A stretch of DNA of 45,066 nt from Ignavibacteria bacterium (lineage in GTDB: Bacteria > Bacteroidota > Ignavibacteria > UBA10030 > SZUA-254): assembly GCA_016178595.1 (NCBI GenBank), contig JACOSY010000043.1, forward strand, positions 1 to 45,066, given 5' to 3'. The notes under the pieces were generated by a model that did not search any database, was not told the origin of the DNA, and saw nothing but the letters and a program-made list of their open reading frames with translations. Numbering within the stretch: the first letter of the stretch is position 1; every line of letters begins with the position of its first letter. A program made the position numbers and the translations under genes. Below, piece after piece: positions 10,201-16,534 of the stretch.

Positions 10201-10345
10201 GAGTGTGAACGAAGGAGACCATACCGTGGAGTTTGAGGGAACAAACCTTGCATCCGGTGCATACTTCTACCGCATTGATGCGACAGCTGTAAGTAATCCG
10301 AATAAAACATTCACTCAGATACACAAGATGGTTTTGATGAAGTAA
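4214..10345 (+). CDS. Giant T9SS-secreted multi-repeat surface protein (2043 aa)
   Basis: The start is fixed by GGAGAG at 4202-4207 and by a clean signal peptide (MKRTMLLVIIALLLTNLQAFSQ). Order of domains: Ycf48/BNR-like repeats (~23-317); SprB/PKD-like repeats (~318-850) with GGTSPYTYxW or SxxCNGGxNG cores; an FN3-like domain (~854-951); four near-identical 100-aa repeats (952-1351); a second FN3-like domain (~1348-1448); two more 100-aa repeats (~1449-1648); an InlB-B-repeat-like segment (~1649-1737); a third FN3-like domain (~1738-1835); an ASPM/SPD-2/Hydin-like domain (~1836-1940); and a T9SS sorting domain from ~1947 (NYPNPFNPMTRISFSLP, ending KMVLMK). SprB repeats are known from the Flavobacterium gliding adhesin; an adhesin or motility role here is inference. 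Cysteines occur mainly in the SprB-like part. It probably forms a single-gene transcript. Confidence 0.9.
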   Translation: MKRTMLLVIIALLLTNLQAFSQSFNAVKFIDASTASAVGTSGAIIRSSDGGSTWSNQSSGVSVTLSGLSFPSAGTGTVVGGDFFTGPVITHTTNGGANWNNQAAGTSNSLTDVFFVDANIGIAVGNSGTILRTTNGGSTWSTQTSGTTYPLYGVSFADQNTGVAVGYAGMILRTTNGGVGWTTQVAPNSNQYTLYDISFGDVNNGTAVGDGGTILRTSNGGSSWSAQSSGATRTLYGVSMVGSSTGTVVGNGGLILRTTNSGATWTTQAAGQWGSYVLYGVSFINANNGVAVGSSGLILQTVDGGSSWTQRLVSSGGSPPSVMVNSLTVCSGTSGTLTATVTGGTSPYTYSWNTGATTQSITTSTAGTYTVTVTDSKGATATSSGTLTVNLPPSVSVNSLTVCSGSSGTLTATVTGGTSPYTYLWNTGATTPSITTSTGGTYSVTVTDSKGCSGIGSGILTVNPPMTMSLASTNVSCNGGANGSITATFSGGLVPYTIQIDGGAYAAATSPKIFYSLAAGAHTVYLKDALGCIVSQSVTLTQPAALTLSLSSSNVSCNGGSNGTITLTATGGTSPYSYSKDGGVTFQASNIFSGLAAATYSIAVKDANGCLASQSVTITQPAAIAVNLTETDVSCFGAANGTISITASGGTSPYTYSKDGITFQSTSSFTGLTAGSYTITVKDVSGCTNAASTSIAQPAQLSCSVASVAVCAGSSGTLTALVSGGTSPYTYNWSTGATTSSITASTAGTYNVTVTDAKGCTATASGTLTVNSLPVLTCTGDSLTSTKLTATTTVSSTPSTGVSYSWSGAGLVSGGTTSSATWNQAGPKTVVVTNTSTGCQSSCVSQVTQVLASPPPAPILSAPANGSTGQVTTLTLAWNASSGATSYRLQVATDSNFVSKVLDDSTLTTTSRSVGPLLNNTKYYWHVNAKNSSGTSSYSSFWNFTTVPLPPTVTTTAATSVTSSSGTLNGTVNPNGAATTAWFEWGTSSTLATYTSTTSQSIGSGTSAVSVSAGLTGLSPNTTYYYRIAGQNSAGTQKDGILSFTTSAVLPTAVTTAATSVTSSSGTLNGTVNPNGAATNAWFEWGTSSTLATFTSTTSQSIGSGTSAVSVSAGLTGLSANTTYYYRVVGQNSAGTQKDGILSFTTSAVLPTVTTTAATSVTSTAATLNGTVNPNGAATNAWFEWGTSSTLATYTSTTSQSIGSGTSTVSVSSGLTGLSANTTYYYRVVGQNGAGTQKDGILSFTTSAVLPTVTTTAATLVTSSSGTLNGTVNPNGAATTAWFEWGTSSTLATYTSTTSQSIGSGTSAVSVSAGLTGLSANTTYYYRVAGQNSAGTQRDGILNFVTPPPPAIPSPSLLSPADASTGQPTTVTLSWSASSGATSYRVQVSTSSLFTSVVLDDSTVTTTSRQVSGLLNNTTYYWRVNAKGSSGTSNWSSTWSFTTVPLPPTVTTTAATSVTSSSGTLNGTVNPNGAATNAWFEWGTSSTLATFTSTTSQSIGSGTSAVSVSAGLTGSSANTTYYYRVAGQNSAGTQKDSILSFTTSAVLPTAVTTAATSVTSTSGTLNGTVNPNGAATTAWFEWGTSSTLATYTSTTSQSIGSGTSAVSVSTNLTGLSAGTIYYYRMVGQNSAGTQRDGILSFTTTVPVTKWTLTAASLNPSSGVGLTASPADNNGLTSGSTLLTLNYNDGTVANLTVPATVGGNNFQKWQLDGVDYSTSQSVGITVNKNCTLTAVYVTPPPAAPVLISPVNGATNQATTLTLSWNPSSGAASYRLQVSTGTSFSSLFLDDSTLTTTSRQVSSLAGGITYYWRVNAMNSGGTSPWSTVWSFKTKKGGKTRLSTASINFGPVAVATSEKDSFGITNIGDTTVNIINVVSTDQVFKVNQRGIAILPGDTQQIYVVAAPDTPTSTVAWVIVTYDDGLPPDTIIAQVDSVSGITGVDDDKSNHPVSFALHQNYPNPFNPMTRISFSLPTNSTVTLRVLNLLGQEVATLFENQSVNEGDHTVEFEGTNLASGAYFYRIDATAVSNPNKTFTQIHKMVLMK
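7067..8266 (+). repeat. Four tandem 300-bp repeats (copies 1-4)
   Basis: Copies begin at 7067, 7367, 7667 and 7967, each exactly 300 bp (100 codons), in phase with the reading frame. Each encodes an FN3-like unit with GTLNGTVNPNG, WFEWGTSSTLAT and NTTYYYR motifs. Copies 1 and 4 share one set of variant bases, copy 2 another, and copy 3 switches from one set to the other. Confidence 0.95.
8558..9157 (+). repeat. Two further 300-bp repeats (copies 5-6)
   Basis: Copies begin at 8558 and 8858 and match copies 1-4, from which they are separated by one diverged FN3-like module (about 8255-8557). Copy 5 resembles copy 2. Copy 6 mixes the two variant sets. Confidence 0.95.
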
Positions 10346-10370
10346 GTTGAATTGAACGGCCTGAAAATGA

Positions 10371-10403
10371 GAAGCCGATCTTGCGGAGAGCGAGATCGGC
10401 TTC
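10371..10403. terminator. Hairpin between convergent genes, possible bidirectional terminator
   Basis: An 11-bp perfect stem (10371-10381 with 10393-10403), extendable by 3 bp with one G-T pair, sits 25 bp after the stop at 10345 and about 90 bp beyond the end of the convergent minus-strand gene. There is no proper T-tract on either side, so termination would be weak or factor-aided. Confidence 0.5.
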
Positions 10404-10493
10404 GTGCTATCTATGACAAAGGGTCTTTTATTGAATTCGTTCGGAAATCAAATTAATCCTCGAACAGTCGAGGGAGACATCGGCGGCAATTGT

Positions 10494-11489
10494 TTACATC
10501 ATCCTCTTCAGAACGAGCATCGTCAAGTCGTCTAACCGTTCTCGTCCGGCGGAAAACGTTGTGAAGTTTTCCCGGCACTCCTGAATAATGTCGTGTGGCG
10601 CTCGGTGGTGAGTTCCATCCACATCCAATAGTGAGATCAACCGCTCTTCGCCAAATTCTTCCTCAGATGGGTTTCGTCCCTCCGTCAAGCCATCGGTGTA
10701 AAGAAAGAGCGTATCGTCCCGGCTCAGCTTTATTCTCTCCATCTCGTAATGACCCTCTTTCACCAATCCGATTGGGAATCCTGTCGGCGCAATTTTCACC
10801 GTCGATACGCCGTGGCGGAGAAGTAATGGCGGATTATGGCCCGCATTGACAATCTCAAGCATCCCATCGGGCGATATCCTGCCGCAGACGAGCGTTGCAA
10901 AATGAGTGGAGAGCGTGCTCTCCGAGAAAATTCTGTTTGCACGTTCAATGAGCTGCGGTAACGGGATGTCGCTTGACGTGAGGCTGTGAAAGATAGCGTG
11001 GAGCTGCGTCATCAAGAGTGAGGCGGAGACGCCTTTTCCCATTACGTCGCCGAGGAACAGATATGCCGTGCCATCATCGCGTTTCAAGATGTCGCAGTAA
11101 TCGCCGCTCACCGGCCCCACAGGCTCATAGCGGTATGCAAACTCGTATCCATCAAGCTTGAGGTCGCTCGGCGGGAGCAATTGTCCTTGAATCTGTGAAG
11201 CAAGCTGAAGATCCCGCTCGACGGCCCGTTGCTGTTCCTCGGAAAGATGCCCAAGACAGACGGTCACCATGGGATATGCTCGAATATAATTGGGCTCAAT
11301 CGAATCGTTACAGACATCGCAGATGCCGTAATTGCCCGAGTCGATGCGTTCGAGCGCCGATTCGACTTCCTGAAGAAGTCCAAGAAGGCGAGCGGATGCA
11401 GAAGGAGTTTCGCGTATCGTTTCCTGCAACCTGCGAGCTCGGTAGTCAAGTTGTGCGCGGAGTGCGTGAGGATGCAATGAAGTATCCAT
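10494..11489 (-). CDS. SpoIIE/RsbU-type PP2C phosphatase with N-terminal DksA-type zinc finger
   Basis: A 331-aa cytoplasmic fusion. Residues ~10-52 are predicted helical/coiled-coil and lead into a TraR/DksA-type finger: C57-x2-C60-x17-C78-x2-H81, the DksA spacing but with His as the fourth ligand, preceded by ALERIDSGNYGIC typical of the family. Residues ~90-330 are a SpoIIE/RsbU serine phosphatase (PP2C fold) with acidic metal ligands in SGDYCD (D130, D133), GDVMGKG, NAGHNPP, TDGLTEGRN and DDLT. RsbU-type enzymes dephosphorylate STAS-domain anti-sigma antagonists; the STAS protein at 30111 is a possible but unproven substrate. There are no membrane or receiver segments, so the finger presumably supplies the input. 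The gene is divergent from aspS; no confident promoter was found for it. Confidence 0.88.
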   Translation of the reverse strand: MDTSLHPHALRAQLDYRARRLQETIRETPSASARLLGLLQEVESALERIDSGNYGICDVCNDSIEPNYIRAYPMVTVCLGHLSEEQQRAVERDLQLASQIQGQLLPPSDLKLDGYEFAYRYEPVGPVSGDYCDILKRDDGTAYLFLGDVMGKGVSASLLMTQLHAIFHSLTSSDIPLPQLIERANRIFSESTLSTHFATLVCGRISPDGMLEIVNAGHNPPLLLRHGVSTVKIAPTGFPIGLVKEGHYEMERIKLSRDDTLFLYTDGLTEGRNPSEEEFGEERLISLLDVDGTHHRAPHDIIQECRENFTTFSAGRERLDDLTMLVLKRMM

Positions 11490-11664
11490 GAGAATCTTCC
11501 TGTATTATTCAGCGAACATTTCTTCTTTGATATACGATTATCATACGCCATTGTTCCGATTCGAAATGTTCGGGCTACAGCAACCATGAATGCACACAGA
11601 AGAGACACGAAAACGACACGGAGAAATGAATGAAGATGTGCACCATCCGAGTTCTTCACTCTGT

Positions 11665-11693
11665 TTGCCCCTCACCCATTTTTTTCCTATCTT
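11665..11693 (+). promoter_or_regulatory. Candidate aspS promoter
   Basis: TTGCCC at 11665-11670, 17-bp spacer, TATCTT at 11688-11693, about 75 bp before the aspS start. Confidence 0.5.
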
Positions 11694-11730
11694 CTAACCG
11701 TCTCAACTCATTGATTTTTCAACGTATTAC

Positions 11731-11745
11731 CCCGCCTTTGGCGGG
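11731..11745 (+). other. Short GC hairpin in the aspS leader
   Basis: CCCGCC-TTT-GGCGGG, a 6-bp perfect stem with a 3-nt loop, lies between the predicted promoter and the start codon, 22 bp before the ATG. It may affect leader folding; no T-box features are seen. Confidence 0.5.
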
Positions 11746-11767
11746 CACTGCATTCTCAAAGGGATAA

Positions 11768-13531
11768 ATGCATTACAAGAAACGCACGTGCACGTGCGGT
11801 GAGCTTCGTTCCTCAGATGTCGGCAAGACCGTCACGCTCACAGGCTGGGTGGATACGCGGCGCGATCTCGGCGGTGTGGTATTCATCGATCTCCGCGACC
11901 GTTACGGCAAGACGCAAGTCGTCTTTAATCCGCAAACGAGTCCGGATGCGCACGGGACTGCCGGCGAATTACGCAGCGAGTACGTCATCTCCGTGACTGG
12001 AAAAGTCGAGTACCGCCCAGCAGGCACGGAGAATCCCAGCCTCGCCACCGGCAGCATCGACGTGATGGCAACCGAGTTAACCATCCTCAACCGTGCCGAT
12101 ACGCCGCCGTTCCCCATCGAGGATGAGATCGATGTCCACGAAGAAATGCGTCTCCAGTATCGTTACCTCGACCTCCGCCGCGCACCGATGCAGAAAAATC
12201 TCATCACGCGGCACAAGATGTATCTCATCACGCGCAATTATTTCGATGGACAGGGATTCGTTGAAGTGGAGACGCCGGTGCTCATGAAAAGCACGCCGGA
12301 AGGCGCACGAGATTACCTTGTTCCAAGCCGCGTTCATCATGGAAAATTCTACGCGCTTCCGCAGTCGCCACAAACGTATAAACAAATTTTGATGGTTGCG
12401 GGAATGGATCGTTACTTCCAGATCGTCAAATGTTTTCGCGACGAGGACCTCCGAGCCGACCGGCAGCCGGAGTTTACACAGATCGACGTCGAGATGTCGT
12501 TTGCGGATGAGCAGGATGTGCAGAATGTTGTTGAGGGATTGATGACGCGATTTTTCAAGGAGCTCAACGGCGTTGACGTGCCAAAGCCATTCCCGCGTCT
12601 CACATACAAAGAGGCGATGGAGACGTACGGCTCGGATAAGCCGGATACGCGGTTCGATTTGAAGTTTACAAATGTCAACGGACTGGTTCAAGATTCAGGA
12701 TTCAAGGTCTTCAGTGAGATGGTCAAGAAGGGAGGAGTCGTTGCGGGATTTGTCGCGCCCGGTTGCGGCAACTACACGCGCAACCAGCTCGATGTCCTCA
12801 CCGACTTTGCCAAGAAGCTTGGCGCAGGCGGATTGATCTGGATGCGTGTGACAGAAGCCGGAGTCGAAGCGCCGATTGAGAAGTTCGTCGGGAAGGATGG
12901 ACTCAATGCCATCGGTCAAGCAATGCATGCAAAGCCCGGTGATTTGATTCTTGTTCTTTCCGATACATGGACGAAGTGCCACATGCTGCTTGGCGCACTG
13001 CGTCTTGAAATGGCTCGCAGGTTGGAACTCATCGATGGGACGAAGAACAATCTCCTCTGGGTCACCGACTTTCCGATGTTCGAATATGACGAAAAGGATA
13101 AGCGCTATGTTGCGATGCACCATCCATTCACGTCGCCGAAACTCGAAGACGTCCATTTGCTGGATAGTGATCCATCCAAAGCGTGCGCTCGCGCGTACGA
13201 CCTGGTGCTGAACGGCAATGAGATCGCCGGCGGAAGTATTCGTATTCATGATCGTGGATTGCAGAGCAAAGTATTTGGATTACTCGGCATCAATGAAGAG
13301 CAGGCGAAGAAGAAGTTCGGATTTTTGCTGGATGCGTTTCGTTTCGGCGCGCCGCCGCATGGTGGGATTGCGTTCGGCTTCGACCGCATCTGCATGTTGT
13401 TGAATGGCGAGAAGTCGATCCGCGACGTGATTGCATTCCCGAAGACGACAAGTGCCATGTCGTTGATGGATGATTCTCCGTCAGAGGTTGACCCGGACCA
13501 ATTGAAAGAGCTACACATCAAGATTGTATGA
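11768..13531 (+). CDS. aspS: Aspartyl-tRNA synthetase
   Basis: A 587-aa class II aminoacyl-tRNA synthetase that charges tRNA-Asp with aspartate; full length for the bacterial type. The N-terminal OB-fold anticodon-binding domain (GWVDTRRDLGGVVFIDLRDR) is followed by the catalytic core with motif 2 (FRDEDLRADRQPEFTQID), a bacterial GAD insertion (~290-405), the segment TDFPMFEYDEKDKRY and motif 3 (GIAFGFDRICMLL). The ATG at 11768 places the OB domain at the usual distance. The stop codon overlaps the next start (ATGA), so aspS is translationally coupled to the AtuA-like gene. Whether it also charges tRNA-Asn was not judged. Confidence 0.97.
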   Translation: MHYKKRTCTCGELRSSDVGKTVTLTGWVDTRRDLGGVVFIDLRDRYGKTQVVFNPQTSPDAHGTAGELRSEYVISVTGKVEYRPAGTENPSLATGSIDVMATELTILNRADTPPFPIEDEIDVHEEMRLQYRYLDLRRAPMQKNLITRHKMYLITRNYFDGQGFVEVETPVLMKSTPEGARDYLVPSRVHHGKFYALPQSPQTYKQILMVAGMDRYFQIVKCFRDEDLRADRQPEFTQIDVEMSFADEQDVQNVVEGLMTRFFKELNGVDVPKPFPRLTYKEAMETYGSDKPDTRFDLKFTNVNGLVQDSGFKVFSEMVKKGGVVAGFVAPGCGNYTRNQLDVLTDFAKKLGAGGLIWMRVTEAGVEAPIEKFVGKDGLNAIGQAMHAKPGDLILVLSDTWTKCHMLLGALRLEMARRLELIDGTKNNLLWVTDFPMFEYDEKDKRYVAMHHPFTSPKLEDVHLLDSDPSKACARAYDLVLNGNEIAGGSIRIHDRGLQSKVFGLLGINEEQAKKKFGFLLDAFRFGAPPHGGIAFGFDRICMLLNGEKSIRDVIAFPKTTSAMSLMDDSPSEVDPDQLKELHIKIV

Positions 13532-14889
13532 AAGATAAGATTCGCGTCGCAAGCGGCCAGGGTTTCTGGGGCGATCTTCTCACCGCCCCCGTCGACCAGG
13601 TCACGAAGGGTCCCATCGATTACATGATGATGGACTACCTCGCGGAGGTGACGATGTCCATCATGCAGAAGCAGAAGATGAAGGATACCACCCTTGGCTA
13701 TGCGAAGGATCTCGTTCCACTCATGGAGAAAATCCTTCCGACCATTGTCGAGAAGAACATCAAAGTCATCACGAACGGCGGCGGAGTCAATCCTGAGGCC
13801 TGCCGCGATGCGATCTTCAAGGTCGCAAAGAAGCTTGGGATTACGGGACTGAAGATTGGCATTGTCCTCGGCGATAATATACTTGGCTGCCTTGATGAAT
13901 TGAAGCAGAAGGGCGTCGACCTCAAGAACATGGAAACGGGCGATAGTCTCGACAGTGTGCGTCAGAAGATCGTCAGCGCAAATGTGTACTTCGGTGCGCG
14001 ACCGATTGTGGAAGCATTGAAACAAGGCGCTCGGCTTGTTATTACCGGACGAACAACCGATACCGCGCTCACCTATGCGCCGATGATTCATGAATTCGGC
14101 TGGACATGGGATGACTGGAATAAACTCGCAACAGGCGTCGTTGCCGGACATATTTTGGAATGCGGCGGCCAGGCAACCGGTGGAAATTTTTCGGCGGATT
14201 GGAAATCAGTGCCTGACCTGGCACACATCGGGTTCCCAATTGCCGAAGCGTATCCGAATGGTGAAATTATTATTACGAAGCATGAGAACGCCGGCGGACT
14301 TGTCAGCGTGCAGACGGTGAGCGAGCAGCTGTTATATGAAATCGGAGATCCGGCGAATTACATTACACCGGAGTGCATCGCAGACTTTACCACAATCCGG
14401 TTGGAACAAGTTGGAAAAGATCGCGTCAAGTTTTCCGGCGTGAAGGGAAGACCGGCCACCAATCTGTATAAAGTTTCAATGTCATATTCCGACGGGTATA
14501 CGGCAGTCGGAACGCTCACATACGCTTGGCCCGATGCATTGGAAAAAGCGAAAGCGGCGGATCAAATTCTTCGCACGAGACTTGCTGATCTTGGATTGCA
14601 GTTCGACGAGATCAGGACGGAATTCCTCGGCCTCAATTCCTGTCACGGCCCCATCGCGGAGATGCCAAACGTGATCAACGAAGTCGTTCTGCGTGTCGGT
14701 GTGCGGGGACATGATTATAAAGCCGTCGAGCGGTTCGGGATGGAGATTGCGCCGTTGATTCTCACGGGACCACCCGCTGTAACCGGGTTTGCAGGCGGCA
14801 GACCGAAACCAAGCGAGGTCATCGCCTACTGGCCGGCACTGATGCAGAAGGACGCGGTGAAGGCGGAAGTGATTGTACAGGAAGTATAA
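13528..14889 (+). CDS. AtuA-like DUF1446 protein
   Basis: A 453-aa protein of the DUF1446/AtuA family (N-terminus KIRVASGQGFWGD, then YMMMDYLAEVTM, ITNGGGVNPE, ITGRTTDTAL and ECGGQATGGNF). The family is named after Pseudomonas AtuA, linked to acyclic terpene degradation; its reaction is not firmly known. In many members a short C-terminal domain is fused; here that domain seems to be encoded by the separate gene at 14916. The ATG overlaps the aspS stop by 4 bp and the next gene starts 26 bp downstream, so aspS, both AtuA parts and perhaps prfB may be co-transcribed. A metabolic role with acyl-CoA or hydroxy-acid substrates is only a guess. Confidence 0.85.
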   Translation: MKDKIRVASGQGFWGDLLTAPVDQVTKGPIDYMMMDYLAEVTMSIMQKQKMKDTTLGYAKDLVPLMEKILPTIVEKNIKVITNGGGVNPEACRDAIFKVAKKLGITGLKIGIVLGDNILGCLDELKQKGVDLKNMETGDSLDSVRQKIVSANVYFGARPIVEALKQGARLVITGRTTDTALTYAPMIHEFGWTWDDWNKLATGVVAGHILECGGQATGGNFSADWKSVPDLAHIGFPIAEAYPNGEIIITKHENAGGLVSVQTVSEQLLYEIGDPANYITPECIADFTTIRLEQVGKDRVKFSGVKGRPATNLYKVSMSYSDGYTAVGTLTYAWPDALEKAKAADQILRTRLADLGLQFDEIRTEFLGLNSCHGPIAEMPNVINEVVLRVGVRGHDYKAVERFGMEIAPLILTGPPAVTGFAGGRPKPSEVIAYWPALMQKDAVKAEVIVQEV

Positions 14890-14915
14890 CGGTAGATGAG
14901 TTCCGAAGCGAGACA

Positions 14916-15260
14916 ATGATGAAACTCCAACTTCTCCAAATTGCACACGCACGCTCGGGCGATAAAGGAGATACCGGCAACGTCGGGCTCATCGCACGGA
15001 AGCCGGAATATTATCCGATCATACAAAAATATGTCACGACGGAAGTGGTGAAGAAACATTTCGAAGGAATTTGTCATGGCAACGTAGAGCGGTTCGAGAT
15101 GCCGAATCTCTATGCCATCAACTTTCTTCTGCACAACTCGCTTGGCGGTGGTGGAACTGTTTCATTAAAGAACGATGCGCAAGGCAAGACACTGAGCAGT
15201 GCGATGCTAAGAATGGTGATTGAAATAGACGAAAAGGATTCACAGCAGATTAAGGGATAA
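14916..15260 (+). CDS. AtuA-like C-terminal (ferredoxin-fold) domain protein
   Basis: A 114-aa protein matching the small domain that follows DUF1446 in AtuA-type proteins: LLQIAHARSGDKGDTGNVGL near the N-terminus, then NLYAINFLLHNSLGGGGTVSL and a C-terminus rich in hydrophobic strands. It probably forms a complex with the DUF1446 protein encoded 26 bp upstream. The start is either 14916 or the adjacent ATG at 14919; GAAGCGAG upstream is a poor ribosome binding site. No cysteines for an Fe-S cluster are present, so 'ferredoxin-fold' is structural only. Confidence 0.8.
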   Translation: MMKLQLLQIAHARSGDKGDTGNVGLIARKPEYYPIIQKYVTTEVVKKHFEGICHGNVERFEMPNLYAINFLLHNSLGGGGTVSLKNDAQGKTLSSAMLRMVIEIDEKDSQQIKG

Positions 15261-15322
15261 AAGGATGTGGTTTGCTATGCGCTTTGTTTAATCCATTCAT
15301 CTACTGTGAAAAGGAAGAACTT

Positions 15323-16430
15323 ATGTTTGAAAACATCAAAGAGACATTGCACGAATTCGAGAGTAAGCTTTCCGCACTCCGGGGGTATCTTTGACCTCGA
15401 TACCAAAGAAAAAGAAATAGCCGATCTCGAAGCCCGCGCTCACGCGCCTGATTTCTGGAACGACAACGTTATGGCGCAGAAGATCATGCAGCAGCTCAAC
15501 CAGCGGAAGATCTGGGTGGATGGGTGGACTGCCATCAAGAGAAAAATGCAGGATGCTCAAACTCTCCTCGATCTTGCCGAAGAATCGGGCGATGCTTCGT
15601 TTGCCGATGAACTCCAATCCGAAGTAACGCACATCCGGCAAGGATTGGAAGATCTGGAATTCCGCAACATGCTGAGCGGGGAGGATGACGTGAAGAACTG
15701 CATCCTCACGATCCATTCGGGCGCCGGAGGGACGGAGTCGCAGGACTGGGCAGAGATGTTGCTGCGCATGTACTTGCGCTGGTGTGAGAAGAAAGGATTC
15801 AAGACGTTTCTCCTCGATGAACAAGCCGGCGAAGGCGCAGGGATCAAGAGTGTCGCCGTCGAAGTGCAAGGGATGAACGCCTTCGGCTATTTGAAAGCCG
15901 AGAGCGGAGTTCACCGGCTGGTTCGCATCTCGCCGTTCGATGCGAATGCACGCCGGCATACTTCCTTCGCTTCTGTCTTCGTCTATCCCGAGATTGAGGA
16001 TGAAGTCGAGATTGAAATAAATCCGGCTGATCTCGATATTGGAACATTTCGATCCGGCGGGAAAGGCGGACAAAACGTCAACAAGGTCGAGACCGCTGTT
16101 CGTATCAAGCATATACCGACTGGTGTAGTCGTTGCGTGCCAGCAGGAGCGGTCGCAGTTCCAGAATAAAGAGCGCGCGATGAAGATGTTGAAGTCACGCC
16201 TCTACCAGATGCGGAAGGAAGAAGAAGAAGCGAAACGCGATGCGATCAATAGCACGAAGAAGAAAATCGAATGGGGAAGTCAAATTCGCTCGTACGTCTT
16301 CCACCCTTACAATATGGTGAAAGATCATCGGACGGATGTTGAAACCAGCAACGTGCAAGCTGTCATGGATGGCGACCTTGATGAGTTCATCAAGGCATAT
16401 CTGATGGAATTCGGGCCGAAAAATAAATAG
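15323..16430 (+). CDS. prfB: Peptide chain release factor 2 with programmed +1 frameshift
   Basis: Class I release factor for UGA and UAA codons. Translation starts at ATG 15323 ([12 protein letters not shown]) and reads 23 codons to CTT at 15389-15391, followed by an in-frame TGA (15392-15394). The rest of RF2 continues in the +1 frame from GAC at 15393. The slippery context GGGGG-TAT-CTT-TGA-C is the classic autoregulatory site: low RF2 lets ribosomes pause at UGA and shift, producing full-length RF2 of 368 aa, the normal length. The body shows the SPF stop-codon recognition tripeptide ([15 protein letters not shown]) and the catalytic GGQ loop ([18 protein letters not shown]). Calling the gene as a single frame from 15267 would give a false N-terminus. 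Confidence 0.97.
15380..15395 (+). promoter_or_regulatory. prfB programmed +1 frameshift site
   Basis: CGGGGG (15380-15385) acts as the internal Shine-Dalgarno-like element, followed by TAT, the slippery CTT (15389-15391), the UGA stop and C. The arrangement and spacing match the E. coli site; only the first base of the SD element differs (C for A). Confidence 0.95.
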
Positions 16431-16534
16431 GTGAAAAGTCAAGGGCTGAGAATACGCAGATGGAAGGAAGAGAAAACCGATGACACGCACCTGTTTCCTC
16501 ATTACAAAATCAAAATTCTAAAATCGAAAATCTT

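Noticed and set aside
11694-11767. T-box or other riboswitch in the aspS leader
   Set aside because: The leader is only about 70 nt, has one 6-bp hairpin and no specifier loop or antiterminator sequence.
15267-15322. N-terminal extension of prfB in the downstream frame
   Set aside because: RF2 homology and the frameshift site show that translation starts at 15323 in the other frame.
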